Under the pieces are notes generated by a model. That model was not told the origin of the DNA. It saw only the letters and a list, made by a program, of their open reading frames with translations, and searched no databases. Below, piece by piece: positions 46,260 through 58,490 of a DNA stretch of 64,000 nucleotides. Source of the DNA: Cephalotus follicularis (lineage: Eukaryota > Streptophyta > Magnoliopsida > Oxalidales > Cephalotaceae); assembly GCA_001972305.1 (NCBI GenBank), contig BDDD01002294.1, positions 1-64,000 of the forward strand. Direction: 5' to 3'. The number at the start of each line of letters is the position of its first letter. Within the stretch, counting starts at the first letter, position 1. Position numbers and translations under genes: made by a program.

Positions 46260-48204
46260 TATTAGATTAGGGTGTCCCTGCAAGCCACGAGAAGGCTGCA
46301 AACATAAGTAGTTGACATATGACACACTCTTGAATCATACATTCTTAGTTCCATTCATGTTCTATTGTGCATATTTAATAAACATTGGCATCTGGCTATA
46401 TGTATTATCTCAAACTGTCTCAACAAATCAGTTGATCACCATGTCAACTACATACACATATAGTGCCCTATACATAAAGGGTTGGATCTCGTGCCTGAGA
46501 GGTTATGAGAATGGGATCCTTACTCCCTTGTGACAAAAGTTCCAAGTCATAGGTTCACTTTCTTAGGGAAACTGATGAACCGCAAAGACTTGTCGTGTTA
46601 TGCTTGCTCCGAATGATAGAGGATGATGGATCATGTCATTACCATTTGGGTTTTAACCAAAAGTTGATGCAAGGTGCGTGCAGAGGTATGACACAGAACC
46701 AACCCATCATAAGTTATCTATTTGGTGAGTCAACAACTCTATCAATAGAGTTCCTATTATCACGGTAGTGTTTAGTCAAAGAGGACTAGTAGATCATACG
46801 TGATTTACGTTGTGTCCTAAGACCTGAGCGGCTGGCATGTGTTGTGTAGTAACTGCTTGACTTTGATTTCCACCTTCCCGAGCACTAGCCACGTGCTGGA
46901 AAAAAGGGTTCTCTTTGGGCCTTGTAGGAGCTGCATTGAGATGTATAGGCGAGTTCGCAAGATGGGATCATCATACCCATGTTGAGGGCTATAGTCTCTA
47001 TAACATCTGTTAGCATTGAAGACTTAATGTCCCGACTGGGCACTGGGAGATTGGGAACGAGAGGTTTCCGAGATATCTCCCATAGTCTCAATGTGTTCAT
47101 GGAATTATAGTTATCGCGGTTTTACCTAGGGGTAACATTAATCAAAACCCTAGTTCACGGTCGAAGTCGAGATGATGAAGGATACGCGGGACACAAACCG
47201 ATGACAATGATAAAGCACTGGGCAACTGGCTAACGGATGATAGACATGGTACTATGTGGTCTATGGATCCGGGGGTGATTATAGATCACACTGGGACTAT
47301 TAGCTGGATAGTTGTACCAGAACTTAGGCATGTTCTGGGAAATTTATCATTTTACCAGAATTCCACCAGGCTTTCTTGTCCCGCCTGATTATTGGAAAAG
47401 TGACGCATGCTGCACACATGCTCGCTTGGTGGTAAATCTAGCTTTTAACTAGTATATATTAATTTGATATTTGTGGTTTGTTTCTGTCTCCACAATTTTC
47501 CTTATTGATATATAAAGAGATTTTAATATCAGGGCATGATTTAATTAAAAGAGACTTTAATTAAATTGGGAGAGAAACTTAATTTTAAAGTGAAAGAGTC
47601 TTTAAAATTTTAATATAAGGAGAATTTTAGCATGTGTAAAATGAACAATTTTATTTTGTCATTTTTCACACCTTAGACGCCAAACTCATGCGCTATTGGG
47701 CAAGAGAGACGAGTTCAGTGCTTCTACTGCGCAGGTGCGAGTTTTGGCTGGAGAACATGACAACGCTTCATGCCGGTGGTCAGGAAAGAGACGTGTGACC
47801 TCCATGGTACGCCTCCTCCTCCTCTCTCTCCCGTTTTCTCCTTATTTCTCTCCCTGGAGACAGTTTGTGTTTTTGCCGTCTTTTGCTCCCGGAGTCTCTT
47901 TCTGCCACCGGTGATCGCTATAGGTGGAGCCAATCCATGTCTCTATCTATTTTGATCATTGTTTTGCATTTTTCGTTTGTGTTTGTTGAGTCAACTCTGT
48001 CGAGTTGACTCGTCAGTCGCTGTGAATTGGCATTCCAGGCAGAGTCACAGCTAGTCTCGGCTTTAGGCACTTAGATCAAGTGGTCTGTAGCGCGGGGTTG
48101 TAGTGGCCATACTTACATTCGTTGGGAGATTTGAAGGAGAGTCGACTTTGTGAGTTCGACTCGCCGTTCGTTGTGACCGCCCATTACGTGGCGAGTCATA
48201 GCGG

Positions 48205-50678
48205 TGTTAGGTTAGGGGTGCCCCTGTTTGCCACGATATGGCTTGTTGGTTGTACATATACACTCTTGATTAATACAATTCTGAATTCCTTTCATATTCA
48301 TGTGCATATTTATTTATTGGCAAGGGTATGTGGCTTATCCCAACAAACCAAAAAGAACAAAATAATTATATTGTATGTCATATAGCGCCCTGTCACTTCC
48401 AAAGGGTTGGATCTCGTGCCGAGAGGACTATGAGAATGAGATCCTTATTCCCTGTGACAAATGTTCCAAGTCATAGGTTCACTTTCTTTGTGCCATTGAT
48501 GAACTGCGAAGACTTGTCACGTTGAGCTTGCTCCCGGGTTAGCAGTGGAGGATGGTTATGTCGTAGCCATTTAGGTTTATCCCTAAAGCTAAATGTGAGG
48601 TTTATGCTAGAGTGCGAGACACTGAACAGACCCACCAATAGGAAACCTATTTGGATAGTCAATACCCAATGTTAATAGGATTCCTATGGTCTCAGTAGTG
48701 TATAGTCTATGGTGACTAGTAGGTCTATAGCCTACATTGTCTCCTTTGACCAGAGCGGCTGGCATGCATTGTGTGGTAACTGTTTGACTTTGATTTCCTC
48801 CTTCCCCAGCACTAGCCAGGTGTTGGTAAAGGGGTTGTCTTTGGGTCTTGTGGGAGCTACATTGAGATGTATGGGCGAGTGCGCAATAGGGGATCGTCAC
48901 ACCCGGGCTGAATGTGACTGGCTCTTTTTATCTATGTACGTTGCAGACTTAAAAGTCCTGATCATGCATAGGTGGACTGGGAAAGAGAGGTTCCCATGGG
49001 AGATGTACTAATAGTCTCAGTGTGATCATAGATTCATAGTTATCGCAACAATACTATGGGTGACATTCATCCAAACCATAGGCTGTGATCGGAGCCAAGT
49101 ATGATGAGGGAAACATGACACATATTTCGATGACTAGATAAAGCAACTATCTATTCAAATCATGATTGATAGACATGGTAATACATGGATCCGGGGGATA
49201 ACTAACGCTCACATCGGGACTGCCCTGATAGTCGGTGTACTGTTAGAGTGGTCGTACCAGAAATCAGGATGTTCTGGGAATTTAACATCATACCGGAGAA
49301 CGACAGGCTTTTGAGTCCTGCCTGACTTTGAAAAGGTTGATATGTGGTGAGACACATATAATTTAGTGAAACGACAACATCAGGGAAGATGTTGCTTTTC
49401 TAGGGAGTATTTCATTTGATGTATTTCGGTCTATGCAATGCCACGTGAAATATTCCATGCGAAGGCTTTTGAAAATAGAAGAGATTGTCTCATCTTTGTC
49501 TTAGACGTCGACTCCATGGGTGCGCGTCGACTCCATGTCCAGTTGATTTACGGGGCGTTAACACGAATGGATTGCATTGGCACTGATAAAACCAGTAGCT
49601 TTAAATATCGACGCCATGAAGAGCATACGTCGACGCCATAACTGGATAGAGCCGCTGCTGTTTACACTATGGAGAGCATGGCGTTGACATTTTAAAAACC
49701 TGTGGCTTTACACGTCAACGCCATGAGGGTTACACGTCGATGCGAAGACAAATGAGACAAGGAGCCTGTTTCATCTTATACATGGCGTTGATGCCTAGAT
49801 AATATGAGATGCATGGAGTTGACGCCATGATAGGCTAATGCGTGGATAAAGTAGGAGAGAGAGTCTGACTATAAATAGCTTGAGAGAAGCTTCTTGAACA
49901 CACTTTTTCATTTCCTCTTTCTCTCTCTTCCCTGCTGTGCTTTCTCTTCTTCTTGCTCACGTACGTGTTGACGCCTATCGCCTACACGTCGACGCCTACG
50001 TTGCCTGGTGCGATTTGAAGCCATTTTCAAGTCTCCTTTCACCACTCAAAGGTCATAATAGGAGGAGATACTTTGTACACTGCATCTTATCTACACCTAG
50101 AGTGATTTAGTATAGGTTTAAACACTTAGCCTTGCATCCTTGGTTCTTCCATCCGTGGCTTTTGGAGGAGCTTGGAGCTTTTGGGGATAAAGAGTAGAGG
50201 GAGCTTGTGTTAAAGGAAGGACTCTTCACCATTGGTAAGAATCTCTTCTTGCTCTCCCTTGTGGCACCCTGGCTGTGGGTTGAGGTTAGGGTGTGTGTAC
50301 CCTAGCTAAACCTACATGGCTTGCTTTGATGCTTTATTTGTCATCCCTTAGGGTTAGAGATGCTTGGGTATGGGTTGATCGGACTTTAGTCTAGGGTTAT
50401 GTGTGTTTCCTTATGAGCCTATGTTTGGCGTGCAATTTTAGGGTTTATGGCAACCCTAACGTTTTGACTCATTTTGCCCTATGTTTGGTTTTGGTTTCGG
50501 TTTGATCGATTGGAGAATTAGGGTTCCTTGGCACTCATTCGGACACTTTGAACTTAGATTAGGGCATCCCATTGCTTGGGGATTAATCGATTGGTAAAAA
50601 ATTAAATTTAATCGGCCCTAAACCCTAATGTTCGTATTAATAAGTCTTCCGCTGCGTGAGGGCCACGCGTTCCCAGCA
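48205..50678 (+). mobile_element. sL4, solo Copia LTR (2.5 kb) with perfect target duplication
   Basis: Starts TGTTAGGTTAGGGG, ends CCCAGCA, flanked by AGCGG at 48200-48204 and 50679-50683. Parts: Copia-type upstream block of 1.1 kb shared with TE3/TE5, a GTCGAC/CGTCGACGCC repeat group (49500-49830, with more at 49970-50000), TATA box TATAAATAG (49870-49878), CT-rich leader (49905-49955), and GGTAAGAAT (50231-50239) resembling a splice donor. A perfect target duplication suggests a recent insertion. sL6 is a second member of the family. Confidence 0.92.
49869..49878 (+). promoter_or_regulatory. Candidate TATA box of sL4
   Basis: CTATAAATAG followed within 50 bases by a CT-rich leader. sL6 has a TATATAAA at the equivalent place (complement 56243-56250). 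Confidence 0.6.
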
Positions 50679-51228
50679 AGCGGATCTCCACCGTCTACGT
50701 GGAGATCGGGGTCTTTGGAGGCTTGTGTTGGTACGACCGTTCCTTGGGGAGGTTGAACCGGACCACTGAGTCCAACTCAGTGAGTCACGGTCGCTGCCGG
50801 CTGCGATAGAGCATTCTGGGGTGCTTCTCGCCGTGCCTCTGCCGGATATGGGTAGATCGGCGCTTCTGGAGTCCATTGGTGTCTTGGTCTGCATTTTGAC
50901 AGGCTGGTCCGAATTCGGCAGTGGTCCGGTGACGGGATATGGCTGCTGCAAGCGCGTAGCGGCAAAGTTGTGGAGCCTCCAACGTTGGTATGGTTGTTTC
51001 CCTTTTATATTTATGATAAACGATTTGTATTCGATTTATTGTTTTTATGCATGCCTACTTTTGTTTAGTTCGATCGAACATTAAACGGATATCCTTGGCA
51101 TATTGATTATGGTAGTAAGATGTTAGTGTGAACCTTGATATCTAGTATTGGTGTTTTGAAAAATTAAAATTATACATACTACCATCCTAGACCCAAAATC
51201 GACCGGGTCCCCTCTTGAGTTTCCTACA

Positions 51229-51720
51229 GCTTGGAGGAGTACCAATGATACTCAAAGGGTATAGGGAAAAAGTTTGAGGAAGGAGCCATCAAGGGAGGTA
51301 ATGAAACCCTAATCTCGTTCTCTTTTCTTCTCTCTTTTTGTTTTGGGTTTTCTAGGGTTTCTTGGAGGAATCCTAGCCAAACCGTTTGTGCTTCTTGGAG
51401 AAACCCTAGCCGAACCCTTAGGTTTTGTTGAGTGTTACCCACGGGTTGCTTAGGGTTTGCTACGCAATCCCTAATTCTTTGTATGCTTGAAGCCCAAGCT
51501 ACGGTTGTGAAACCCTAGTTGACCCGTGGCCTTCTTCTGCTTGCTTGACATGTTGTGATTCAATTGGAGGCTAATTAGTGATCCTTGGTTGGTTCTGGAC
51601 ATTTATGGACATGGATTTAATACGGTGTTCTTTGATTTGGAGTCACTTTGATTGAAAAACCAAAGGTGAGCATACATTGGACCTATGACCTAAAATGACT
51701 AAAAACCTGGTAAATCTCTT
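51229..51720 (+). repeat. Probable fragment of a Copia LTR leader
   Basis: GCTTGGAGGAG, GAGGAAGGAGCCATCAAGG and GGTAATGAAACCCTAATC follow the same order as the leader and donor-like region of sL4 (50161-50245), with ACCCTA-rich sequence after it, but at low similarity. It may be the LTR that TE5 entered. Nothing else is seen in this stretch; short ORFs here look like chance. Confidence 0.45.
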
Positions 51721-51723
51721 TCA

Positions 51724-52632
51724 CAAAGATGAGGCCCTTCGCTTCCAGAAGGCCAAACAACATTCTTTTGTGCCAATGGTGAAGTGTTTGACATAAGTGT
51801 GGCTTAAATTGCTTTTGTAAGTGCCAAACATGAGGCACTTGGCTTCAGGAAGGCCAAATGACCTTCTTATGTGATAAGGGTGAAGTGTTTCACTTCAAGA
51901 AGGCTCAAATTGCCTTCTTAAGAGCCAAACATGAGGCCTTTGGCTTTTTGAAGGCCAAATGACCTTCTTATGTGCCAAGGGTGAAGTGTTTGACTTAAGG
52001 AAGACTCAAATTTCCATCCTAAGTGCCAAACATGAGGCCCTTGGCTTTCAAAAACCTATATGACTTTCTTATGTACCAAGGGTGAAGTGGTTGACTTAAG
52101 AAATGTTGAAATTACCTTCCTATGCACCTAACATGAGACCCTTGGCTTTTGGAAGGAAATATGACATTCTTATCTGCCAAGTGAAGTGTTTGACTTGATG
52201 AAGGCTCACATTGCCTTCCAAAGTGCCAAACATGAGGTACTTGACTTGCGAGAACACAAATGACCTTCTTATGTACAAATTTTGGAGTTTTTGAGTTAAC
52301 GAATGCTCAAATTGCCTTCCTAAGTGCTAAACATAAGGCCCTTGGCTTCTGAAAGGCCAAATGACCTTCTTATATGTCAATGATGAAGTGTTTCGCTTAA
52401 AAAATGCTCAAATTGTCTTCCTAAGTGCAGAAAATGAGGTCCTTGCCATCCAAAAGGCCAAACCACCTTCTTATGTGCGAAGGGTGAAGTGTTTGACTAA
52501 AGGAAGGCTCAAATCGCCTTCCCAGTGCCAAACATAACGCCCATGGCTTCAAGAACACCAAATGACCTTCTCATATGCTAAGAGTGAGGTGGAAGTGTTT
52601 GACCTAAGGAAGGCTCAAATCTCCTTCCTAAG
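51724..52632. repeat. Tandem array, nine units of about 101 bp
   Basis: The word ATGAGG(C/T) recurs at about 51729, 51829, 51931, 52032, 52132, 52231, 52332, 52433 and 52532, giving nine units of 100-102 bp. Each unit is itself two diverged halves of about 50 bp, one with GGCCAAATGACCTTCTTATG and one with GGCTCAAATTGCCTTCCTAAG. The array is cut at its right edge by the LTR of TE6 (52633). Units differ at perhaps a tenth to a fifth of positions. It is non-coding as far as can be seen. Confidence 0.9.
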
Positions 52633-54206
52633 TGTTGGAATTGGAATTGTAAAGAAAATCAAGTTAAAAATTCGGCTAGCATACAAAGTAGGTTTCATAA
52701 TTTTTCTTTGCAAAATCAATCCTTCTCCAAGTATAATTGATGCTTAAATAAATTATTTACATACATTAAAAACAATTTCTAAGATTAGAGAAGGATTGGA
52801 ACTTACTAGATGGAGTCACTCCTTCCTTCAAGTTCCTTCAAGATCCAAGATGAGCTTCCAAGTGTAGGAAAGCCACTAAAATTGTCCACACCAAGAGATC
52901 TTCTTATTTTCTTCTTGTTCCAAGGTTAGAGATGAATCAAGAACTCTCTCTCTTCCTGTCTCTTTTGGCCGAACCTTAGAATATAAGTAGAGTGTTTCTT
53001 ATTCCTTTTCCTTTCATTATCCACTTATGCTAGTAAGTTAGTTTTTAAATGAAAGGATAAGATCGTCAAAAATATCTAAGTGTTCCTTAACACTTAAGTA
53101 TTTGAGCTTATCTTGTCTTGGCTGAATTTTAGGATCAATTGATCTCATGAATTAATTCATTTGCTTCACACACAGTATTGTAAATCGATACTTGTATTGT
53201 GTATGACTATTTAGGTTCATTATTACGCTGGCTGCAGAATTAAATTGCAATTGCTGCTATTAATCAATTAAACATTTTTTATCACATGAAATCATTTTAA
53301 TTGGTATTCATAATTAAAACTCTTTTAATTCTTTTTCATCCGAGATAGGTTATCAAACTGTCTCAGGCATTCTACTGATCAACATCGACATCTAGCAATG
53401 CATACCGACCCCCGGTTAATATGAATTTACCTTGAATCATAAAATGCACTTACGTGCATATTTAATCCTTCTATCGTCAATGCTCTAATCAAACGTAGGG
53501 TATGGATTACGTCAAACCCTAATAGCTCAATTAATAGTTACCATGATATAAAGTCATTGGCCCCATCATATTTGAGGTGCCCCTCTAATATGAACCAACG
53601 ATATCTGAACACTTTCTGCATATCACTGGTTTTACCCTGACCAAGAATTTCTTCCAATAACCAATCAATTTGAGCATCTGTCCCTTTTAATGTGAGCAAT
53701 GTATCCAATCTTGCTCACTCACCTATCTCTGCTATAAACCTGCCATTCCTAACCAATACATGTATATTCCTCATTTTTAGAAGACATATGTAAGAATTGT
53801 TAAAGCATAGCATCGTATGCACAAGATACAAGCGGTGGCTCATGTCTAAGGACCATTGTTTCACTACTACTGTCAGGAATGTCCGTTTGACGTACAGTAA
53901 AAATTCGATACGGACATTTCATCTTGCGAGTCAACTTCAGTGAACTCATTCACCCATGAGTGTAAGCCCCGAGTTTATAAGTAATTGTTGTAATGTATAA
54001 TATTATATGATTTCAAAGCCCACAATGGTTGTCCAAGTCAATATTTATTTCATTCTCTTATGATACAGAATTGGTCTCACATGTGACAAATAAGTGGGGC
54101 CGGCCACTGTGAAGTCACGAGCAGGATTCTGGATTATTCTCCCAAGATATTTTTACGGTTAACTCTTTCATTGGGGATCATTGTCATTTCTCTCGCCCCC
54201 TGTTCT

Positions 54207-54243
<37 letters not shown>
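54207..54243. repeat. (AG)n microsatellite
   Basis: Nearly pure GA/AG run in the leader-like part of sL5. The 84-residue ORF at 54181-54435 runs through it and is not credible as a gene. Confidence 0.95.
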
Positions 54244-54944
54244 CGAACCGCATGCAATTACTGTCGGCCATTCAGTGAGAGACATCTCTTCCTTACTGTC
54301 TCTCCTTCTTTCCCTTCGACACTGAAGCTTGGAGCTTCGCTTTCAGCGTCGCTGTTAGAGAGAGAGTGGGCGGAATCAAGTAAAGAAGTGGTTTTTGGGC
54401 TCGCAACAGTGAGTAGACCTAAAGGAAGAAGTTGATCGAGGTTTTAGCAGCATAGTTCCTCCAGATTTGCATTTATCGAAGTAGGCTTTACTCATATGGT
54501 TGAGCTTACATATATGTATAACTTTTGTGAATGAATTGTGTTGTTATGAACTGATGGATCAGGGCTCGATGAATGATTAAGGAGCCCTAGTCCGCTCAAT
54601 AGTGGACTAAAATTGATATCTAAGAGAGAATGGAGATTTTGAGCTTATAAGCCTAATCCATTCTCTCCGCTGATTCTGGATCCACGAGTTTGGATTTTAT
54701 TGTTAAAGTGGTTTCGGAGTTATGTTCGGCCATTGGAGCTTGTAGCTCCGCTGGATCGAGTATTAGATTGGCTGAATGGGATTTCAGTTGTTGATGAGCT
54801 TATGAACAGCTATATTTGACGTGCTGCTAAGTCCGCAGAGCGTTGGTGCCTTGCTTAGGACATAACAGTTGGGTTCTAGAGCTTGGAATGCTAAGTCATA
54901 GTTCAAATAGATGAGGAAGAGCTCAGAATGCTAAGGCAGAGCTC

Positions 54945-55100
54945 CGAGGATGATGGCAGACCTCGGTGCATGACGGTAGACCGCGGTGCATGAGGGCAGA
55001 CCTTGGTACATGAAGGAAGACCTCGATACTAGAGGCAGACCTTGTACTAGAGGCAAACCTCGTTCTAGAGGCAGACCTCATACTAGAACGCAGACATCAG
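54945..55100. repeat. Short tandem repeats (about 18-22 bp) in sL5
   Basis: GCAGACCTCGGT, TAGACCGCGGTGCATGA, GCAGACCTTGGTACATGA and later variants follow each other, roughly eight units of unequal length. Confidence 0.75.
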
Positions 55101-55479
55101 AGGTAGGGGTCAGAGCTTCGAAACTCGTCGTCTCATATCAGGACTTAAGATAGTTCTAAGGTTGTGTAGCCTATGTGAACCTCCTCTGATACGCCTAGGT
55201 GAGCCCTCCTCTAACCAAAAGGGTTTTATAGTTAAAGACCTATGAGGTCTTAGATGTTGCTCGACATTGTTAAGCCGTGACGAGATAGTCACTCCCGTTC
55301 TCTGCTATGTCATGAGGGATCAGGGAGGTAGTCGCTTAGTCTGACAGATGGAGAACCATGGGACTCTGTCTTAAGAAAAATTTATAATCACGGAGAAATG
55401 TGCTGGAGGAACAACATGAACCACTTTGGGGTGAGCCTAAGGGCAGACATCTCATTGTGAAGGACCGCGAGGACCCCAC

Positions 55480-57921
55480 TATTGGGAACGCTCAGCCCGA
55501 GCACAGCAGAAGACTTATCAACTCGGACTATAGAGGTTAGGGCCGATTAACTTTAATTTTCCACCAATATATTAATACCCACGCAATGGGATGCCTTAAT
55601 CTATGTCTGAATCATCTCAATAAATGCCAAGGAACTCTAATCAACATGAAATTAAGCCAAAACCAAAAACCAAGCATCGGGCACAACGGGTCAAGAAAGC
55701 TAGGGTTTCCATAAACCCTAGAATGGGACACTAACAATGGCTCGCAAGGAAGCACACAAAAAAAACTAGCCATAGCCCAATCAAGCCTCACCCACATCAT
55801 CCCTAACCATAAGGGACAACAAACAAAGCAACACCCTAACCCAAAAATCCACGGAGGCACAAGGGGGAGGAAGAAATGGATTCTTACCGGAGGTGAAGAC
55901 TCCTTCCTTCAAGATAGCTCCCTCTACTCTTTATCCCCAAAAGCTCCAAGAGCTCCAAGATACTCCATAAGCCACGGATGGGAGAATGCAAGGCTAAGTG
56001 TTTAACCTAGTCTAAATCACTCTAGGTGTAGAAAAGATGCAGTGTATAAAGTATCTCCACCTATTATGACCTTTGAGTGGTGAAAGGAGGCTTGAAATGT
56101 CTGCTTTATCGCACCAGGTGACATAGGCGTCATTGCGTAGGCATTAGGCGTTGATGTGTATGTGAGCAGGAAGAAGAAGAGAGGCGCAGAGAAGACAGAG
56201 AAGAAGAAAGTCTGAAGTGTGTCTAGCAAGCCTCTCTCAAGCTTTATATAGTGCTGACTTTCTCTCTCCCACTGTAGTGCGCATCTGCCTGTTTAGGCGT
56301 CAACGCCATGGCAAGGCATCGACGTCATTCATCTCACATTATGGAAAGGCATCAACACCACAAATAATATGAGACAGGCAAATAGTGTCATTTGCCTTCG
56401 CGTCAATGCCAAAACCCCGTGGCGTCAACGCGCATATCTACTAGTTTTTAAATCGTGAATGCCATGCTCTCCATAGCGTTAACGCCCAATGGATTTTCTA
56501 GTTTAGAGGTCGATGGGTACCCTCTTAGCGTCGACGTGTAAAGCTACTGGTTTTTTCAGTGTCAACGCAATCCTTTCGCGTTAACGCCCAACAGCCCAAC
56601 TAGACGTAGGCGTCGATGCCCAAGACAAAGAACAATCTCTTCTATTTTCATAAGCCTTTGCATGGAATATTTCATCGTGGCATTGCATGGACCTAAATCC
56701 ATCCAGTGAAATACTCACTAGCCAAGCAACATCTTCCCTGATGTTGTCCTTTCACTAAATGATATGTGTCCCACCACATATCAACCGGTTCAAAGTTAGG
56801 CAGGATCCTAAAGCATGTTGTTCTCCGGTATGATGATAAATTCCCTGTACCCGTTATCTGGTACGACCACTCAAACAGTACACCGACTATCAGAGCAGCC
56901 CCAGTGTGAGCGCTAGTCATCCCCCGGGTCCATGTATTACCACGTCTATCAATCATGGATCGAATAGCCATTCGCTTTATCCAGTCATCAGCATATGTGT
57001 CATGTTTCCCTCGTCATACATGGCTCCGATCACAACGTAGGGTTTGGATGAATGTCACCCCTAGTCAAGCTGTGATATCTACGAATCTATGATCGCAGTG
57101 AGACTATCGATAGACCTCCCATGGGAACCTGTCGTTCCCAGTCCACTTGTGCCTGATCAGGACATTTAAGTCTACAACGTACATAGACAAATATAGTCGA
57201 TCACCCTCAGCCCCGGTGTGACGATCCCATATTGCGCACTCGCCCATACATCTCAATGCATCTCCCATAAGACCCAGAGACAACCCTTTTGCCAGCACCT
57301 GGCTAGTGCTGGGGATGGTGAAAATCAAATTCAAGTAGTTACCACACAATGCATGCTAGTCGCTCAGGTCAAAGGAGACAACGCAGGCTATAGACCTACT
57401 ACTCACCATAGACTATACACTATCGAGACCATAGGAATCCTATTGACATTGGGTATTGACTATCCAAATAGGTTTCCTATTGGTGGGTCAGTTCAGTGTC
57501 CTGCTCTCTAGCATACACCTCACATTTAGCTTGAGGGATAAACCCAATTGGCTACGAGATAACCAACCTCCACTGAAAACCTAGGAGCAAGCATAACGTG
57601 ACAAGTCTTCGCGGTTCATCAATGGCCCAAAGAAAGTGAACCTATGACTTGGAACATTTTTCACATGGAGCAAGGATCTCATTCTCATTGCCCTCTCGGC
57701 AAGAGATCCAACCCTTTGAACATGTCAGGGAGCTATTGTGGCATACAGTTAATTACGTATAATTAGTTTGTTCCTTTTGGTTGGTTGGGATGAGTCATAT
57801 AGCCTTGCCATTAAATAATTATGCACATGCAATATAAAAGGAATTCATAGTTGTATAAATCAAGTGTATATATATACAAACGAGCCATATTGTGGCATAC
57901 AGGGACACCCCTAACCTAACA
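55480..57921 (-). mobile_element. sL6, solo Copia LTR of the sL4 family, perfect target duplication
   Basis: Sense start TGTTAGGTTAGGGG at 57921; sense end CCCAATA at 55480. CCCAC flanks both sides (55475-55479 and 57922-57926). The content matches sL4 in order: shared Copia upstream block (56800-57921), GTCGAC-like repeats (56120-56640), TATATAAA (complement 56243-56250), CT-rich leader, GGTAAGAATCC (complement near 55880-55890). The GTCGAC-core units are more eroded than in sL4. Confidence 0.9.
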
Positions 57922-57939
57922 CCCACATGACACTGAATA

Positions 57940-58260
57940 ATCCTGTCTAGTATTACTGGAGGAACCGCAAGAACCACTTTGGGGTGAACCTAAAGGTAAA
58001 CACCTAATTGTGAAGGACTGCGAGGACCCTGTAGGCTTAGATTAACTCAGACTAGCAATATTGGACGAAATGTAGGAACCACTTTGGGGTGAACCTAAGG
58101 GTAAACACCTTATTATAAAGGACCGCGAGGAACCAGTAGGCTTAGATTAACTAAGACTAGCATTACTAGAGGAACCGCTGGAACCACTTTGGGTGAGCCT
58201 AAGGGCAGACACCACATTGTGAAGGATCGCGAGGACCCCTATGACTAGATCGACCTTGAC
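57940..58260. repeat. 106-bp tandem repeat in sL5, three units plus one beyond sL6
   Basis: AACCACTTTGGGGTGAACCT-type words recur at about 57973, 58079 and 58184. A fourth copy at about 55405-55479 ends at the sL6 target duplication, so sL6 landed inside this array. Confidence 0.85.
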
Positions 58261-58368
58261 TAATCTAGTATGATCTATCCTAAGGAGACGAGCATTAAGG
58301 AGAGAAGTAATCAGACCAGAACTATCTGGACTCCACCCTCTGTAGAACAAGCATTGCATAGAAGATAG

Positions 58369-58490
58369 TGATGCTACCTTGAGCCAAGGAGGCCGAGGAG
58401 CACTTATAGTGATGCTACCTTGGGCTGAGGAGGCCGAGGAGCACTTACAGTGATGCTACCTTGAGCTTAGGAGGCCAGGGAGCACTTACT
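58369..58490. repeat. 43-bp tandem repeat, three units
   Basis: TGATGCTACCTTGAGC...GGAGGCC...GGAGCACTTA repeated three times with a period of 42-43 bp, near the sL5 end. Confidence 0.88.

Larger units (their letters stand above)
40221..51228 (+). mobile_element. TE5, Ty1/Copia element related to TE3, plus strand
   Basis: Partial 5' LTR (40221-41652), primer site, decayed gag-pol (41667-46245), polypurine tract, 3' LTR (46260-51228) interrupted by solo LTR sL4. It is a relative of TE3 in the opposite orientation, so the two 5' LTRs face away from each other head-to-head. The coding part is heavily broken, with many interruptions. The 3' LTR without sL4 is about 2.49 kb. The 5' LTR lacks the first kilobase seen in the 3' copy. 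Confidence 0.85.
46260..51228 (+). repeat. TE5 3' LTR (interrupted by sL4)
   Basis: Starts TATTAGATTAGGG (a TGTTAG-type start) and ends TTTCCTACA at 51228. The first 1.1 kb matches TE3, sL4 and sL6. CT-rich leader is at about 47810-47860. sL4 occupies 48205-50678; the LTR resumes at 50684. Confidence 0.87.

Noticed and set aside
51229-52632. Host gene upstream region with intron and exons
   Set aside because: The sequence is an LTR-like leader plus a tandem array; no coding periodicity or domain found.
58369-58490. Possible small structural RNA
   Set aside because: Better explained as a three-unit tandem repeat in sL5; no tRNA- or snoRNA-like boxes noticed.
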